64,000 nucleotides of DNA from Brevundimonas sp. (GTDB lineage: Bacteria; Pseudomonadota; Alphaproteobacteria; Caulobacterales; Caulobacteraceae): contig NZ_JAQSDK010000037.1 in assembly GCF_029945885.1 (NCBI RefSeq), positions 124,001 to 188,000 of the forward strand, written 5' to 3'. The position numbers and the translations under genes were made by a program. Shown one piece after another: positions 48,118-56,356 of this stretch. The notes under the pieces were generated by a model, which was not told the origin of the DNA, made no database searches, and saw nothing but the letters and a program-made list of their open reading frames with translations. The stretch's first letter is position 1; every line of letters begins with the position of its first letter.

Positions 48118-51100
48118 CTAGTCGGTTGCGGGGCGGACGTTGTCGTCGGACTCGCGATCGATCCATCTGTTGTAGGGATCGACCCCGGCGTAGGTCGGCC
48201 GGGTCGCGGTCACGAAGCGGAAGGTCTGGGTCCCGCTGCGCAGCGGCCGGCGCTGCATCAGCAGCACATTGGCCGGTTCAAAGCCGGGCTTGCCCGGTTC
48301 GGCACTGAACAGACCGATGTCGAAGGTCTCGCTCAGCGGGGCCTCGGTCTCGACGCCCTGGCCGTCGGCGTACAGTTTGCGCGCCTCGACCACCAGGGTC
48401 ACGTCCCAGCGACCGTCCGGACGTTCCGCCACCGTGGCCGAGGTCGCCTTGACATCATACAGGGTGATCTTCTCGAACAGGTCGGTGATCAGGGCCTGTT
48501 TGTCGGCCGGAGCCTCGGCCCGAAGGGCGGCGACCAGGTCCAGCGACCGGGGATAGGGCGCGGATTTGAAGGCATGGTCCGCGATCAGGCGGCGCAGCGC
48601 GCGATTGACCGCGTCCTCGCCGATCTGGTCGCGCAGCAGATACATGACCAGTCCGCCCTTCTGGTAGTGGATATACTGCTGGTTCTCGACCCGCTGCAGC
48701 GGCAGTTCTTCCAGCCGCTCCATGCCGCGCGAGCGCAGGTAGCGATCCAGTTCCAGCTTGAGGAAGTTCCGGATCTGGTCCGGGCCGTACATCTTCTCCA
48801 TCACCATCAGGGCGGAGTACTGGGCCAGGGTCTCGGACAGCAGGGTCGACCCCTGCTGGGCCGAGCCGATCACCTGATGGGCCCACCATTGGTGCGCGAA
48901 CTCGTGGGCCCCGATGTAGGTCACATAGTCGACCTTGGACGGGTCGGAGAGGTCGGCGATGAAGCCCAGCCCCTCACTCCAGGCGAAGGTGTTGGGGAAG
49001 GACTGGGCGTAGCCGGCATAGTCCGGATATTCGACGATCCGCGCCTGACGGAACTGGTAGGGGCCGAAGGCCGGCTGGAAATAGTCGAGCGACTGTTCGA
49101 GCGCGGTCATCATGCGATCGACATTGTGGGCACTGGGGTCGTGGTAGATTTCAAAGGTCACGCCGTCGTGCACCTGACGGGTCACCTCATAGCGGGCCGA
49201 CTGGACCGAGAAGAACATCAGGATCGGGGCTTCGGTGACGAACCGGGCTGTCCGCCGGTCGCCACTGACCGAATCCGACACCCGGTAGCCGGGGGCCACC
49301 GCGATCTGGTCGGCCTCGGTCGTCACCGTGATGTCGGCATTGACCCAGTCCGCACCGATGTAGTTCTTCGACTGCGCGGACAGGTCTTCGAGCTTGGGCA
49401 TGCGCAGTTCGGCCGGCAGGCCGTGCTTGCGCCGCTTGGCCCGGTCCTGCAGCAGGTTGTTGCGGTCCATGCCGATCGTGGGGGCGAATTCGCCGTTGGT
49501 GACGAAGGTGCCATTGTCGACCAGTCGGGTGGTGTTGCCGCTGTTCCTGAAGCCCCGCTGTTCCTTCAGCGTCTCGAAGGTGACCGTGCGGCTCTCGCCG
49601 GGCTGCATCGGGGTGGCGAACTGATAGATCCGGTACTGGAAATCCGGCCAGTCCCGGTCAGGCTTCGCGCCCTCGACGTCCAGCCGCACCATGTCGAGAT
49701 CCTCGTCCCAGCGCAGGTGGATTTCGTTGAGCGGGGCGGCGGTCGTGTTGGTGATCACATAGGTGCCGCGCGTCGTCAGGCGCGGCGCGTGCGGATACAG
49801 GTCCAGCACCAGGGTAACGTCGGTGATGGCGGGCTGCGGCGTGTTCTCGAAGCCCAGCAGGGTTTTCTCATAGTTGACCATTCGCAGCTCGCGCGCGTCG
49901 CGGCTTTGGTAGTCATTCCAGACATTGGTGTTGACGAAGATGAAGGTCCCGAGGGCGACGAAGGCCACCAGGGCGGCCCCGCCGATCAGGCCCGCCGGCC
50001 CGGCCAGGCGCCGCGGCAGACGGCGCAGGCGCGGCAGCAGCCGGGTCTCCGTGCCCCGCCGCCACAGGCCGTAGGTGATGACCATCAGGAAAAGGGCGAA
50101 GGCGGACCAGTAGGCGTTGCCCCAGGCGGCGAAGGCGGCGAAATCGCCACGACCGTTCATGTCCGACAGCGGCACGCCGACGGTCTGGCCGTAGCGGTAC
50201 AGCATGTGGTCGAAGCCGAGATTGCCCAGGACCAGGGTCGAGATCAGATAGACGACCATGACGGCCCAGCCGACGAATTTGTTGGGCGACAGGGCCTGAA
50301 TGAAGATGGCCAGCACCGACAGCAGGATGAAATAGGTCGCGCCGGGCAGGACGTACCAGACAAGGTATTTGCCGAAATCATAGTCCGTGTAGCCCTTGAT
50401 GGTCTGGACCAGCACGCCGGCCACCACCCCGACCAGCAGGGTCGAGATCAGGACCAGGGCCAGGGCCAGGGTCTTGGGCACCAGGAAGGTCCAGTCCGGA
50501 GTCGCCGTCGCGTCGATGATCTCGTGGACCTTGCGCTCACGATCGCGCCAGACCAGCTCGCCGGAATAGTAGATGGCGACGATGATCGCGATCAGGCCGA
50601 AGGCCCCGGTCACGGCCGTGATCACCACCCGCGTCACCAGCAGGACCGGCGTGCCGAAGATTTCGCCGGTGAACAGCAGGGTGATGATGCCGAAGGCCAG
50701 GGCCAGGGCGATCAACACCAGATAGGCCGGGCTGCGGAAGATCAGCGCCATCTCGAAGCGCGTGCGCGACAGCAGCTGGGCCAGGCCGCTGGCGAAGCCG
50801 TAACGGGGCTGCGGCAGGGCACCGGTCGGGACCGGCCCGGACTTCGTGGCGGGCGTGTCGGCCAGGGCGCGCAGCTTGTCGGCCTTGCCGGCCTTGGCCC
50901 CACGGATTGCGGGCCGGTACAGCAGCCAGGCCGAGGCCAGTATCAGGAAGGCCACGCCGGTCCACAGCAGCCGGTTGCCCAGCAGCACCCCGTCCAGAGG
51001 GGCGAGCAGCGTGTTCTTCTCGGCGACGGTCCAGTATTTGGTGACGAGGCCGAAGGCGGTGCCGCCGAACGGTTCGGCCCAGGCCGCCACGCCTTCCCAC

Positions 51101-51699
51101 TCGGGCTTGTCGCCGACCACCGTCTCGGCGATCAGATACAGGATGAAGACCCCGACCACGCCGACATAGGTGGCCATCATCGAGCGCGTGACCGTGGCCA
51201 GGGCGAAGAACAGGGCCGAGGTCAGCAGCAGGCCCGGCAAGGCCAGGACCAGATAGGCATAGACATAGTCGACCGGCCGGAAGGCCCCGAGGGTTTCGGG
51301 ATCGACCCACGGCATCAGGGTGCCGATCAGATTGCCCAGGCCGACGCTGGTGAAACACAGGGCCACGGCGGCGAAGGCCCCGAGGAAGCGGCCGTACAGA
51401 TAGTCAAATTTGGACACACGGGTGGCGTGGATCAGCGGACCGAACCCGGTCGTTGTGTCCCGCACCACGACATTGGCGACGATGGCGGTCGAGGCCAGCA
51501 TGAAGAAGATGGTGAAGACCAGATGGGCCATGGCCAGGGCGTAGGGGGCGTTCTTGTGAACATTGCCTCCGCCGCCCAGACTGATGTTTTCAGTAGCCAC
51601 CGCGCCGAAGGCCAGCAGGCCGAAGACGATGGCAATCACCCAGAAGGCCGGCTGGCGCAGCTGGTAGCGGAACTCGAAGGCGGCGATCTTTGCAAACAT
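48118..51699 (-). CDS. ABC-2 type permease fused to an M1-family aminopeptidase
   Basis: A 1193-residue inner-membrane protein. Residues ~1-560 are two ABC-2 permease-like sets of about six helices each (FRYQLRQPAFWVIAIVFGLLA at the start; RDRERKVHEIIDATATPDW loop). After a helix near 590 the C-terminal part is a gluzincin: HEFAHQWWAHQ (zinc motif at 932-936) and a third ligand in TLLSETLAQYSALMVME, the M1 pattern. The GAMEN-type motif is not obvious. Peptidase is expected on the periplasmic face. It is coupled to the ABC ATPase gene upstream (10 bp). Such fusions occur in other bacteria; substrate is unknown. Confidence 0.85.
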   Translation of the reverse strand: MFAKIAAFEFRYQLRQPAFWVIAIVFGLLAFGAVATENISLGGGGNVHKNAPYALAMAHLVFTIFFMLASTAIVANVVVRDTTTGFGPLIHATRVSKFDYLYGRFLGAFAAVALCFTSVGLGNLIGTLMPWVDPETLGAFRPVDYVYAYLVLALPGLLLTSALFFALATVTRSMMATYVGVVGVFILYLIAETVVGDKPEWEGVAAWAEPFGGTAFGLVTKYWTVAEKNTLLAPLDGVLLGNRLLWTGVAFLILASAWLLYRPAIRGAKAGKADKLRALADTPATKSGPVPTGALPQPRYGFASGLAQLLSRTRFEMALIFRSPAYLVLIALALAFGIITLLFTGEIFGTPVLLVTRVVITAVTGAFGLIAIIVAIYYSGELVWRDRERKVHEIIDATATPDWTFLVPKTLALALVLISTLLVGVVAGVLVQTIKGYTDYDFGKYLVWYVLPGATYFILLSVLAIFIQALSPNKFVGWAVMVVYLISTLVLGNLGFDHMLYRYGQTVGVPLSDMNGRGDFAAFAAWGNAYWSAFALFLMVITYGLWRRGTETRLLPRLRRLPRRLAGPAGLIGGAALVAFVALGTFIFVNTNVWNDYQSRDARELRMVNYEKTLLGFENTPQPAITDVTLVLDLYPHAPRLTTRGTYVITNTTAAPLNEIHLRWDEDLDMVRLDVEGAKPDRDWPDFQYRIYQFATPMQPGESRTVTFETLKEQRGFRNSGNTTRLVDNGTFVTNGEFAPTIGMDRNNLLQDRAKRRKHGLPAELRMPKLEDLSAQSKNYIGADWVNADITVTTEADQIAVAPGYRVSDSVSGDRRTARFVTEAPILMFFSVQSARYEVTRQVHDGVTFEIYHDPSAHNVDRMMTALEQSLDYFQPAFGPYQFRQARIVEYPDYAGYAQSFPNTFAWSEGLGFIADLSDPSKVDYVTYIGAHEFAHQWWAHQVIGSAQQGSTLLSETLAQYSALMVMEKMYGPDQIRNFLKLELDRYLRSRGMERLEELPLQRVENQQYIHYQKGGLVMYLLRDQIGEDAVNRALRRLIADHAFKSAPYPRSLDLVAALRAEAPADKQALITDLFEKITLYDVKATSATVAERPDGRWDVTLVVEARKLYADGQGVETEAPLSETFDIGLFSAEPGKPGFEPANVLLMQRRPLRSGTQTFRFVTATRPTYAGVDPYNRWIDRESDDNVRPATD

Positions 51700-51709
51700 G
51701 CGCCCGGCC

Positions 51710-52588
51710 TCAGGCTGCGTGACGCGCGGTATTGACGGACGCCATATAGACGTCTTCCAGCCCGCCCGGGGCCGGTTCGAATCCGTCGCCGGGATGGGCG
51801 TCCGACAGGACGTGGATCACCGTCTGGCCAGCGAACAGCCGGGTGGAGATGATATTGTAGGCGGAGCCGTGGCCCTCGAGTTCCGACTTGTCGATGACCT
51901 TGCGCCAGACGCGGCCGTTCAGGCTCTGCATCAGTTCGACCGGCGCGCCCTCCAGCTGAATCTTGCCACCGGCCAGGACCGCCATGCGCGGACACAGGTC
52001 CGAGACGTCCTCGACGATATGGGTCGACAGGATGATGACGACGTTCTCGCCGATCTCGGCCAGCAGGTTGAGGAAACGGTTGCGCTCTTCCGGATCCAGC
52101 CCGGCGGTCGGTTCGTCGACGATGATCAGTTCGGGGTTGCCGATCAGGGCCTGGGCGATGCCGAAGCGCTGGCGCATGCCGCCGGAAAAGCCCGCCAGGG
52201 CCTTCTTGCGCACCGACCACAGATTGGTCTGGTTCAGCAGGGACTCGACCGTCTCCTTGCGTTCACGCGCGCCGGCGATGCCCTTCAGCACCGCCATATG
52301 GTTCAGCATGTCGTAGCAGGACACGCGCGGGTAGACGCCGAAGTCCTGGGGCAGATAGCCCAGCACCCGGCGCAGTTTCTCGGGCTCGGCGATCACATCG
52401 ATGTCGCCGAAGCGGATGCTGCCGGACGTCGGCGTCTGCAGGGTGGCGATCGAACGCATCAGCGTCGACTTGCCGGCCCCGTTCGGGCCGAGCAGGCCGA
52501 ACATCCCCTTGGGAACGATCAGGCTGACGTCGTCCAGCGCCCTTGTGCCGTTGCCATACACATGGGTCAGGTTCTGGATGGTCAGCAT
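51710..52588 (-). CDS. ABC transporter ATP-binding protein (partner of the permease-peptidase)
   Basis: A 292-residue cytosolic ATPase. Walker A GPNGAGKST is at 34-42, the Q-loop is in YLPQDFGVYP (~95), the signature FSGGMRQRFGIAQALIG (~137) and Walker B LIIVDEPTAGLDPEERNR (~158) follow, and the switch histidine is in ILSTHIVED. The 225-residue core plus a C-terminal extension (LFAGQTVIHVL) fits the NatA/CcmA group that pairs with ABC-2 permeases. A strong ribosome site, AAGGGGG, precedes ATG 52588. Confidence 0.9.
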   Translation of the reverse strand: MLTIQNLTHVYGNGTRALDDVSLIVPKGMFGLLGPNGAGKSTLMRSIATLQTPTSGSIRFGDIDVIAEPEKLRRVLGYLPQDFGVYPRVSCYDMLNHMAVLKGIAGARERKETVESLLNQTNLWSVRKKALAGFSGGMRQRFGIAQALIGNPELIIVDEPTAGLDPEERNRFLNLLAEIGENVVIILSTHIVEDVSDLCPRMAVLAGGKIQLEGAPVELMQSLNGRVWRKVIDKSELEGHGSAYNIISTRLFAGQTVIHVLSDAHPGDGFEPAPGGLEDVYMASVNTARHAA

Positions 52589-52680
52589 GGCGTCCCCCTT
52601 GATATCCGCCCAAGCCTCGCGCGGCTGGCCCCGCAGGGCAAGTTACGGCTGGGACAGGTTCGATCCCGGGAGCCACCGGA

Positions 52681-53091
52681 TCAGAACATGGCGGCGCGGA
52701 TCATCCGGTATTCCGTGCCGTCGGCACCGACCCCGGTCCAGGCGTCCGGCGTCTCCGGCGCGAAGCTGATCAACGTCGCGCCGGCGGCGTCGACCAGGAC
52801 GAAACCGGTCGGCGTTCTGCGCCAGTAATGGGCCCGGTTCGCGGCCTTCAGCTCGCAGGTCGCCATCACGACGGCGTGCCCGTCAGCGCGCGAGTCTTCA
52901 CGCAGGGCCAGTCGGCACAGGCCGGACGCGGCCGCATCAACCGGGCGAATTTCCCAAAGGCCGATCGCGGGGGTCGCATCAGGAGCCGGGTGGGAAATCG
53001 GCATCGCATCGTTCCGGGCCTGACAGGCCGTGGCCAGGGTGAGGGCAAGGATCGCGGCGGCGACCGCGGGGACCGGGAACAGGCTCGACAT
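52681..53091 (-). CDS. AprI/Inh-family metalloprotease inhibitor
   Basis: A 136-residue exported protein. The N-terminal signal (VPAVAAAILALTLATAC) ends in a cysteine that could be lipid-modified. The mature part has the inhibitor pattern GLWEIRPVDAAASGLCRLAL ... ATCELKAANRAHYWRR ... FVLVDAAGATLISF ... DAWTGVGADGTEYRM, with the two cysteines that form the disulfide in AprI/Inh. Family members block serralysin-type proteases in the periplasm before export. It is divergent from the type I secretion pair, matching the apr/prt arrangement of pseudomonads and Dickeya, but no protease gene is in the window. Confidence 0.75.
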   Translation of the reverse strand: MSSLFPVPAVAAAILALTLATACQARNDAMPISHPAPDATPAIGLWEIRPVDAAASGLCRLALREDSRADGHAVVMATCELKAANRAHYWRRTPTGFVLVDAAGATLISFAPETPDAWTGVGADGTEYRMIRAAMF

Positions 53092-53248
53092 CTGGCGTCT
53101 CCGTTTCGCCCCGCCCCCTTATCGCCCCCCGCAGGACCAGCGGGCAAGGCCGGCCAGGCCCCCCCGGGACAGAATCGTCTGTTCCGGCGCGCGCCATGAC
53201 GATACAGTGTCCGCCTGTCCGTCGTGCAGATGTCGCCAGAAACGCCGC

Positions 53249-54985
53249 GTGTTCAAGAACCTGCTTCCCAGCCGCCCCGGCACTGAACCCCTCGCCGAGG
53301 CGCTGATCGCCTGCCGCACCCATTTCATCTGGGCCGCCGTGTTCAGCGCCCTGGTCAATCTGCTGTACCTGACCCCGACCCTGTACATGCTGCAGGTCTA
53401 TGACCGGGTGGTGCCGACCGGCGGGCTGATGACCCTGGTCTTCGTCACCGGCGTGGTGATCTTCGCCCTGGCCACCCTGGCCGGTCTGGACTGGCTGAGG
53501 GCACGGTTGCTGCTGCGCGCCGGGCTCAGGCTGGACCGGATGCTGGCGGGCAAGGTGCTGGCCCGGGTCGTCGACCTGCAGACCAAGGCTCCCAACACCC
53601 AGGCCCTGCGCGAATTCGACAATGTGCGCGGGGCCCTGAGCGGTCAGGGCATGCTGGCGGTGCTGGATGCGCCGTGGACACCGATCTATCTGGCGGCCTG
53701 TTTCCTGCTGCACCCGGCCCTGGGTCTGCTGACCCTGGTCGGGGGCCTGCTACTGTTCGCCCTGGCCTGGCTGAATGAACGCGACAGCCGTCCGCGTCTG
53801 GCCAGGGCGATCCAGTCCAGCAACACCGCCTATGCCGCCCAGGAGAATATCGCCGGACAGACCGAGGTCGTGCGGGCGCTCGGCATGCGTCAGGCCAGTA
53901 TCAATCGCCAGATCGAACAGCGCCGTCTGGCCACCGCCGGCCAGGCTGACGCCCAGTTCGCCGGGGGCCGCTACAGCGGGGCGATCAAATTCCTGCGGCT
54001 GACGCTGCAGTCCCTGTCGCTGGGCCTGGCGGCCTTCCTTGCCGTGCGCGGCCAGATCTCGGCCGGCGCGATCATCGCCGCCTCGGTCCTGCTGAGCCGG
54101 GCCGTGGCCCCGGTCGAGCTGCTGGTCGGGGCCTGGCCCGGCCTGATCCAGGCCCGGACCAGCTGGAAGGCGCTGAACGATCTGTTCGCCGGCACCGCGT
54201 CGCGGGACCTGCCGCGCACCACCCTGCCCCCGCCGGCCGGGGCCCTGTCGGTCGAGGGGATCACCGTACAATTCCCTGGCAGCGACGCCCCGCAGCTGCG
54301 CGCCGCCAGTTTCAAACTCAGTCCCGGCCAGACCCTGGGCGTGGTCGGGGCCAGCGGCTCGGGCAAGACCACCCTGGCCCGGGTCATCGCCGGGGCGCTG
54401 AAACCGGCCTCGGGCACGGTGCGGCTGGACGGGGCCGAATACGACGCCCGCGACGGCGACGACCTGGCCCGCTACATCGGCTATCTGCCCCAGGTCCCCA
54501 GCCTGTTCGCCGGCTCGATCAAGGACAATATCTCGCGCTTTGCCATCGCCGCCGGTGCCCCGGTCGAGTCCGTCGATCGCGGAGCGGTGGCGGCCGCCAT
54601 GGCCGCCGGGGCCCACGAGATGATCCAGCGCCTGCCGCACGGCTATGACACGGTGCTGGGCCCGTTCGGCCAGGGGCTGTCGACCGGCCAGGCCCAGCGC
54701 ATCGCCCTGGCCCGGGCCCTGTATGGCGATCCGGTTCTGCTGGTGCTGGACGAGCCCAATTCCAATCTCGACCAGGACGGGGAGTCGGCCCTGATGTCGG
54801 CCATCCTCGCCGCAGCCGCGCGCGGGGCCGCCGTGGTCATCATCGCCCATCGCGCCGGGGTTCTGGCCCGGGTCGACCGACTGCTGCTGATGCGCGACGG
54901 GGTGGTGCAGACCGAAGGGCCGCGTGAGGCAGTGCTCGAGACGATGCGGGCGGCCGTCCGTCCGGCCGAGGCGGTCAAGCAATGA
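53249..54985 (+). CDS. Type I secretion system permease/ATPase (PrtD/AprD-like)
   Basis: A 578-residue inner-membrane ABC exporter. The membrane domain (about 25-330) begins HFIWAAVFSALVNLLYLTPTLYML and has YDRVVPTGGLMTL, typical of the PrtD group without a C39 peptidase domain. In the ATPase domain, Walker A GASGSGKTT is near 368, the signature LSTGQAQRIALARALYG near 475 and Walker B VLLVLDEPNSNLD near 498. It energises one-step export of C-terminal-signal proteins. GTG 53249 (MFKNLLPSRPG) is taken as start; the upstream extension is arginine/proline-rich and lies in the divergent promoter. It overlaps the adaptor gene (ATGA). Confidence 0.9.
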   Translation: MFKNLLPSRPGTEPLAEALIACRTHFIWAAVFSALVNLLYLTPTLYMLQVYDRVVPTGGLMTLVFVTGVVIFALATLAGLDWLRARLLLRAGLRLDRMLAGKVLARVVDLQTKAPNTQALREFDNVRGALSGQGMLAVLDAPWTPIYLAACFLLHPALGLLTLVGGLLLFALAWLNERDSRPRLARAIQSSNTAYAAQENIAGQTEVVRALGMRQASINRQIEQRRLATAGQADAQFAGGRYSGAIKFLRLTLQSLSLGLAAFLAVRGQISAGAIIAASVLLSRAVAPVELLVGAWPGLIQARTSWKALNDLFAGTASRDLPRTTLPPPAGALSVEGITVQFPGSDAPQLRAASFKLSPGQTLGVVGASGSGKTTLARVIAGALKPASGTVRLDGAEYDARDGDDLARYIGYLPQVPSLFAGSIKDNISRFAIAAGAPVESVDRGAVAAAMAAGAHEMIQRLPHGYDTVLGPFGQGLSTGQAQRIALARALYGDPVLLVLDEPNSNLDQDGESALMSAILAAAARGAAVVIIAHRAGVLARVDRLLLMRDGVVQTEGPREAVLETMRAAVRPAEAVKQ

Positions 54986-56352
54986 CCGGCGCACCGCCCC
55001 CCGCCGGCGCCGTGCCGATGCCGGTCCTGCCGGCACCGGTTCTGCCGCCGCCGGTCACCGACGCACCGCGCCGGGAACTGATCATCGGCGGCGTCATCAT
55101 CGTCGCCTTCTTCGTTCTGTTTCTCGGCTGGGCCGCCTTCGTGCCGCTGGACGCCGGAGCCTATGCCCAGGGCCAGGTGGCCGTGTCTGGCAATCGCCAG
55201 GCCGTGCAGCATCGCGAGGGCGGGGTCGTCAGCGCCCTGCATGTGGTCGAGGGCGATACCGTGCGCCAGGGTCAGGTCCTGGTCGAGGTCTCGAGTGGCG
55301 AACTGGTCGCCAATGAGCGCGGCCTGACCGGTCAGGTCCTGGCCCTGCTGGCCCAGCGTTCGCGGCTCATCGCCGAGCGCGACCGCGCCCGCGCCATCGC
55401 CACCCCGGCCGAATTCGCCGGCCTGCCACCCGCCGACCAGGCCCTGGCCGAGGAGGCCCTGCGCCTGCAACGCCAGCAGTTCAGTGCCCGCCGCAGCGGC
55501 CGCTCCACCGAGAGCGGTGTGCTGCAGCAGCGTATCGAACAGCTGAATCAGCAGATGGAAGGTCTGCAGCGGCAGATCGAATCCAATGTCGAGCAGCGTC
55601 GCCTGATCGCCGAGGAACTGGCGGGTATCCGCTCACTCGCGGCCCAGGGCTATGCGCCGATGACCCGGGTGCGGGCGCTGGAACGGACCGAGGCGGCGCT
55701 GGACGGCGAGCTGGGCTCGCTGCGGGCCCAGGTGGCCCGGGCCCGCGAACAGGTCGGCGAGACCCGGCTGCAGATGCTGTCGGTCTCGACCGGGCTGAAC
55801 GAGGACGTGGCCGAACAGCTGCGCACCATCGAGGTGCAGCTGAACGAACTGCGGCCGCGCCTGACCGAATACCGGGCCCAGATCGCCCGCAACCAGATCC
55901 GCGCGCCCGTGTCGGGCCAGGTCATGGGCCTGACCATCTTTACGCCGGGTGGGGTGATCCAGCCGGGCCAGACCCTGATGGATATCGTCCCGGCCGACGC
56001 CTCCCAGATCATCGTCGCCCGGATCCAGCCGACCGACGTCGACAATCTGAAGGTCGGTCAGGACACGGAGGTCAAATTCCCCGGCCTGCGCGAGGGCAAT
56101 CCGCCGATCGTGCACGGGCGGGTCACGCGGATCTCGGGCGACAGCTTCACCGACGAGACCGACGGCAGCCGCTATTTCCGGGCCGAGATCGTGGTCCCCG
56201 CCGACCAGCTGGAACGGCTGGGCCGGCTGGGTCGCACCATCCGTCCGGGCAGCCCGGTCGAGGTCGTGGTCCTGCTGCGCAAGCGCACGGCGCTGGGCTA
56301 TCTGATCGAACCCCTGACCAACAACCTGTGGCGCTCGGGCAGCGAACAGTAG
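54982..56352 (+). CDS. Type I secretion periplasmic adaptor (HlyD family, PrtE/AprE-like)
   Basis: A 456-residue membrane-fusion protein. A proline-rich N-terminus precedes one transmembrane helix (about 33-55, IIGGVIIVAFFVLFLGWAAF). A biotinyl-lipoyl-like half (GVVSALHVVEGDTVRQGQVLVEV) is followed by a long coiled coil (~150-300, glutamine- and arginine-rich), the second lipoyl half (IRAPVSGQVMGLTIFTPGGVIQPG) and the C-terminal beta barrel. It bridges the ATPase to a TolC-type channel that is not encoded here. It converges with the malate synthase gene, stops 4 bp apart. Confidence 0.9.
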   Translation: MTGAPPPAGAVPMPVLPAPVLPPPVTDAPRRELIIGGVIIVAFFVLFLGWAAFVPLDAGAYAQGQVAVSGNRQAVQHREGGVVSALHVVEGDTVRQGQVLVEVSSGELVANERGLTGQVLALLAQRSRLIAERDRARAIATPAEFAGLPPADQALAEEALRLQRQQFSARRSGRSTESGVLQQRIEQLNQQMEGLQRQIESNVEQRRLIAEELAGIRSLAAQGYAPMTRVRALERTEAALDGELGSLRAQVARAREQVGETRLQMLSVSTGLNEDVAEQLRTIEVQLNELRPRLTEYRAQIARNQIRAPVSGQVMGLTIFTPGGVIQPGQTLMDIVPADASQIIVARIQPTDVDNLKVGQDTEVKFPGLREGNPPIVHGRVTRISGDSFTDETDGSRYFRAEIVVPADQLERLGRLGRTIRPGSPVEVVVLLRKRTALGYLIEPLTNNLWRSGSEQ

Positions 56353-56356
56353 GGTC

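Noticed and set aside
48574-51735. Very long plus-strand open frame (over 1000 codons) opposite the ABC-M1 fusion gene
   Set aside because: Antisense shadow of a high-GC gene: composition is Gly/Gln/Asp/Arg-rich with no domain, while the minus strand encodes a clear permease-peptidase.
52657-52675. GGTTCGATCCCGGGAGCCACC, resembling a tRNA T-loop and 3' end
   Set aside because: The T-stem does not pair properly and no matching 5' acceptor strand, D-arm or anticodon arm is found upstream; a chance match between two minus-strand genes.
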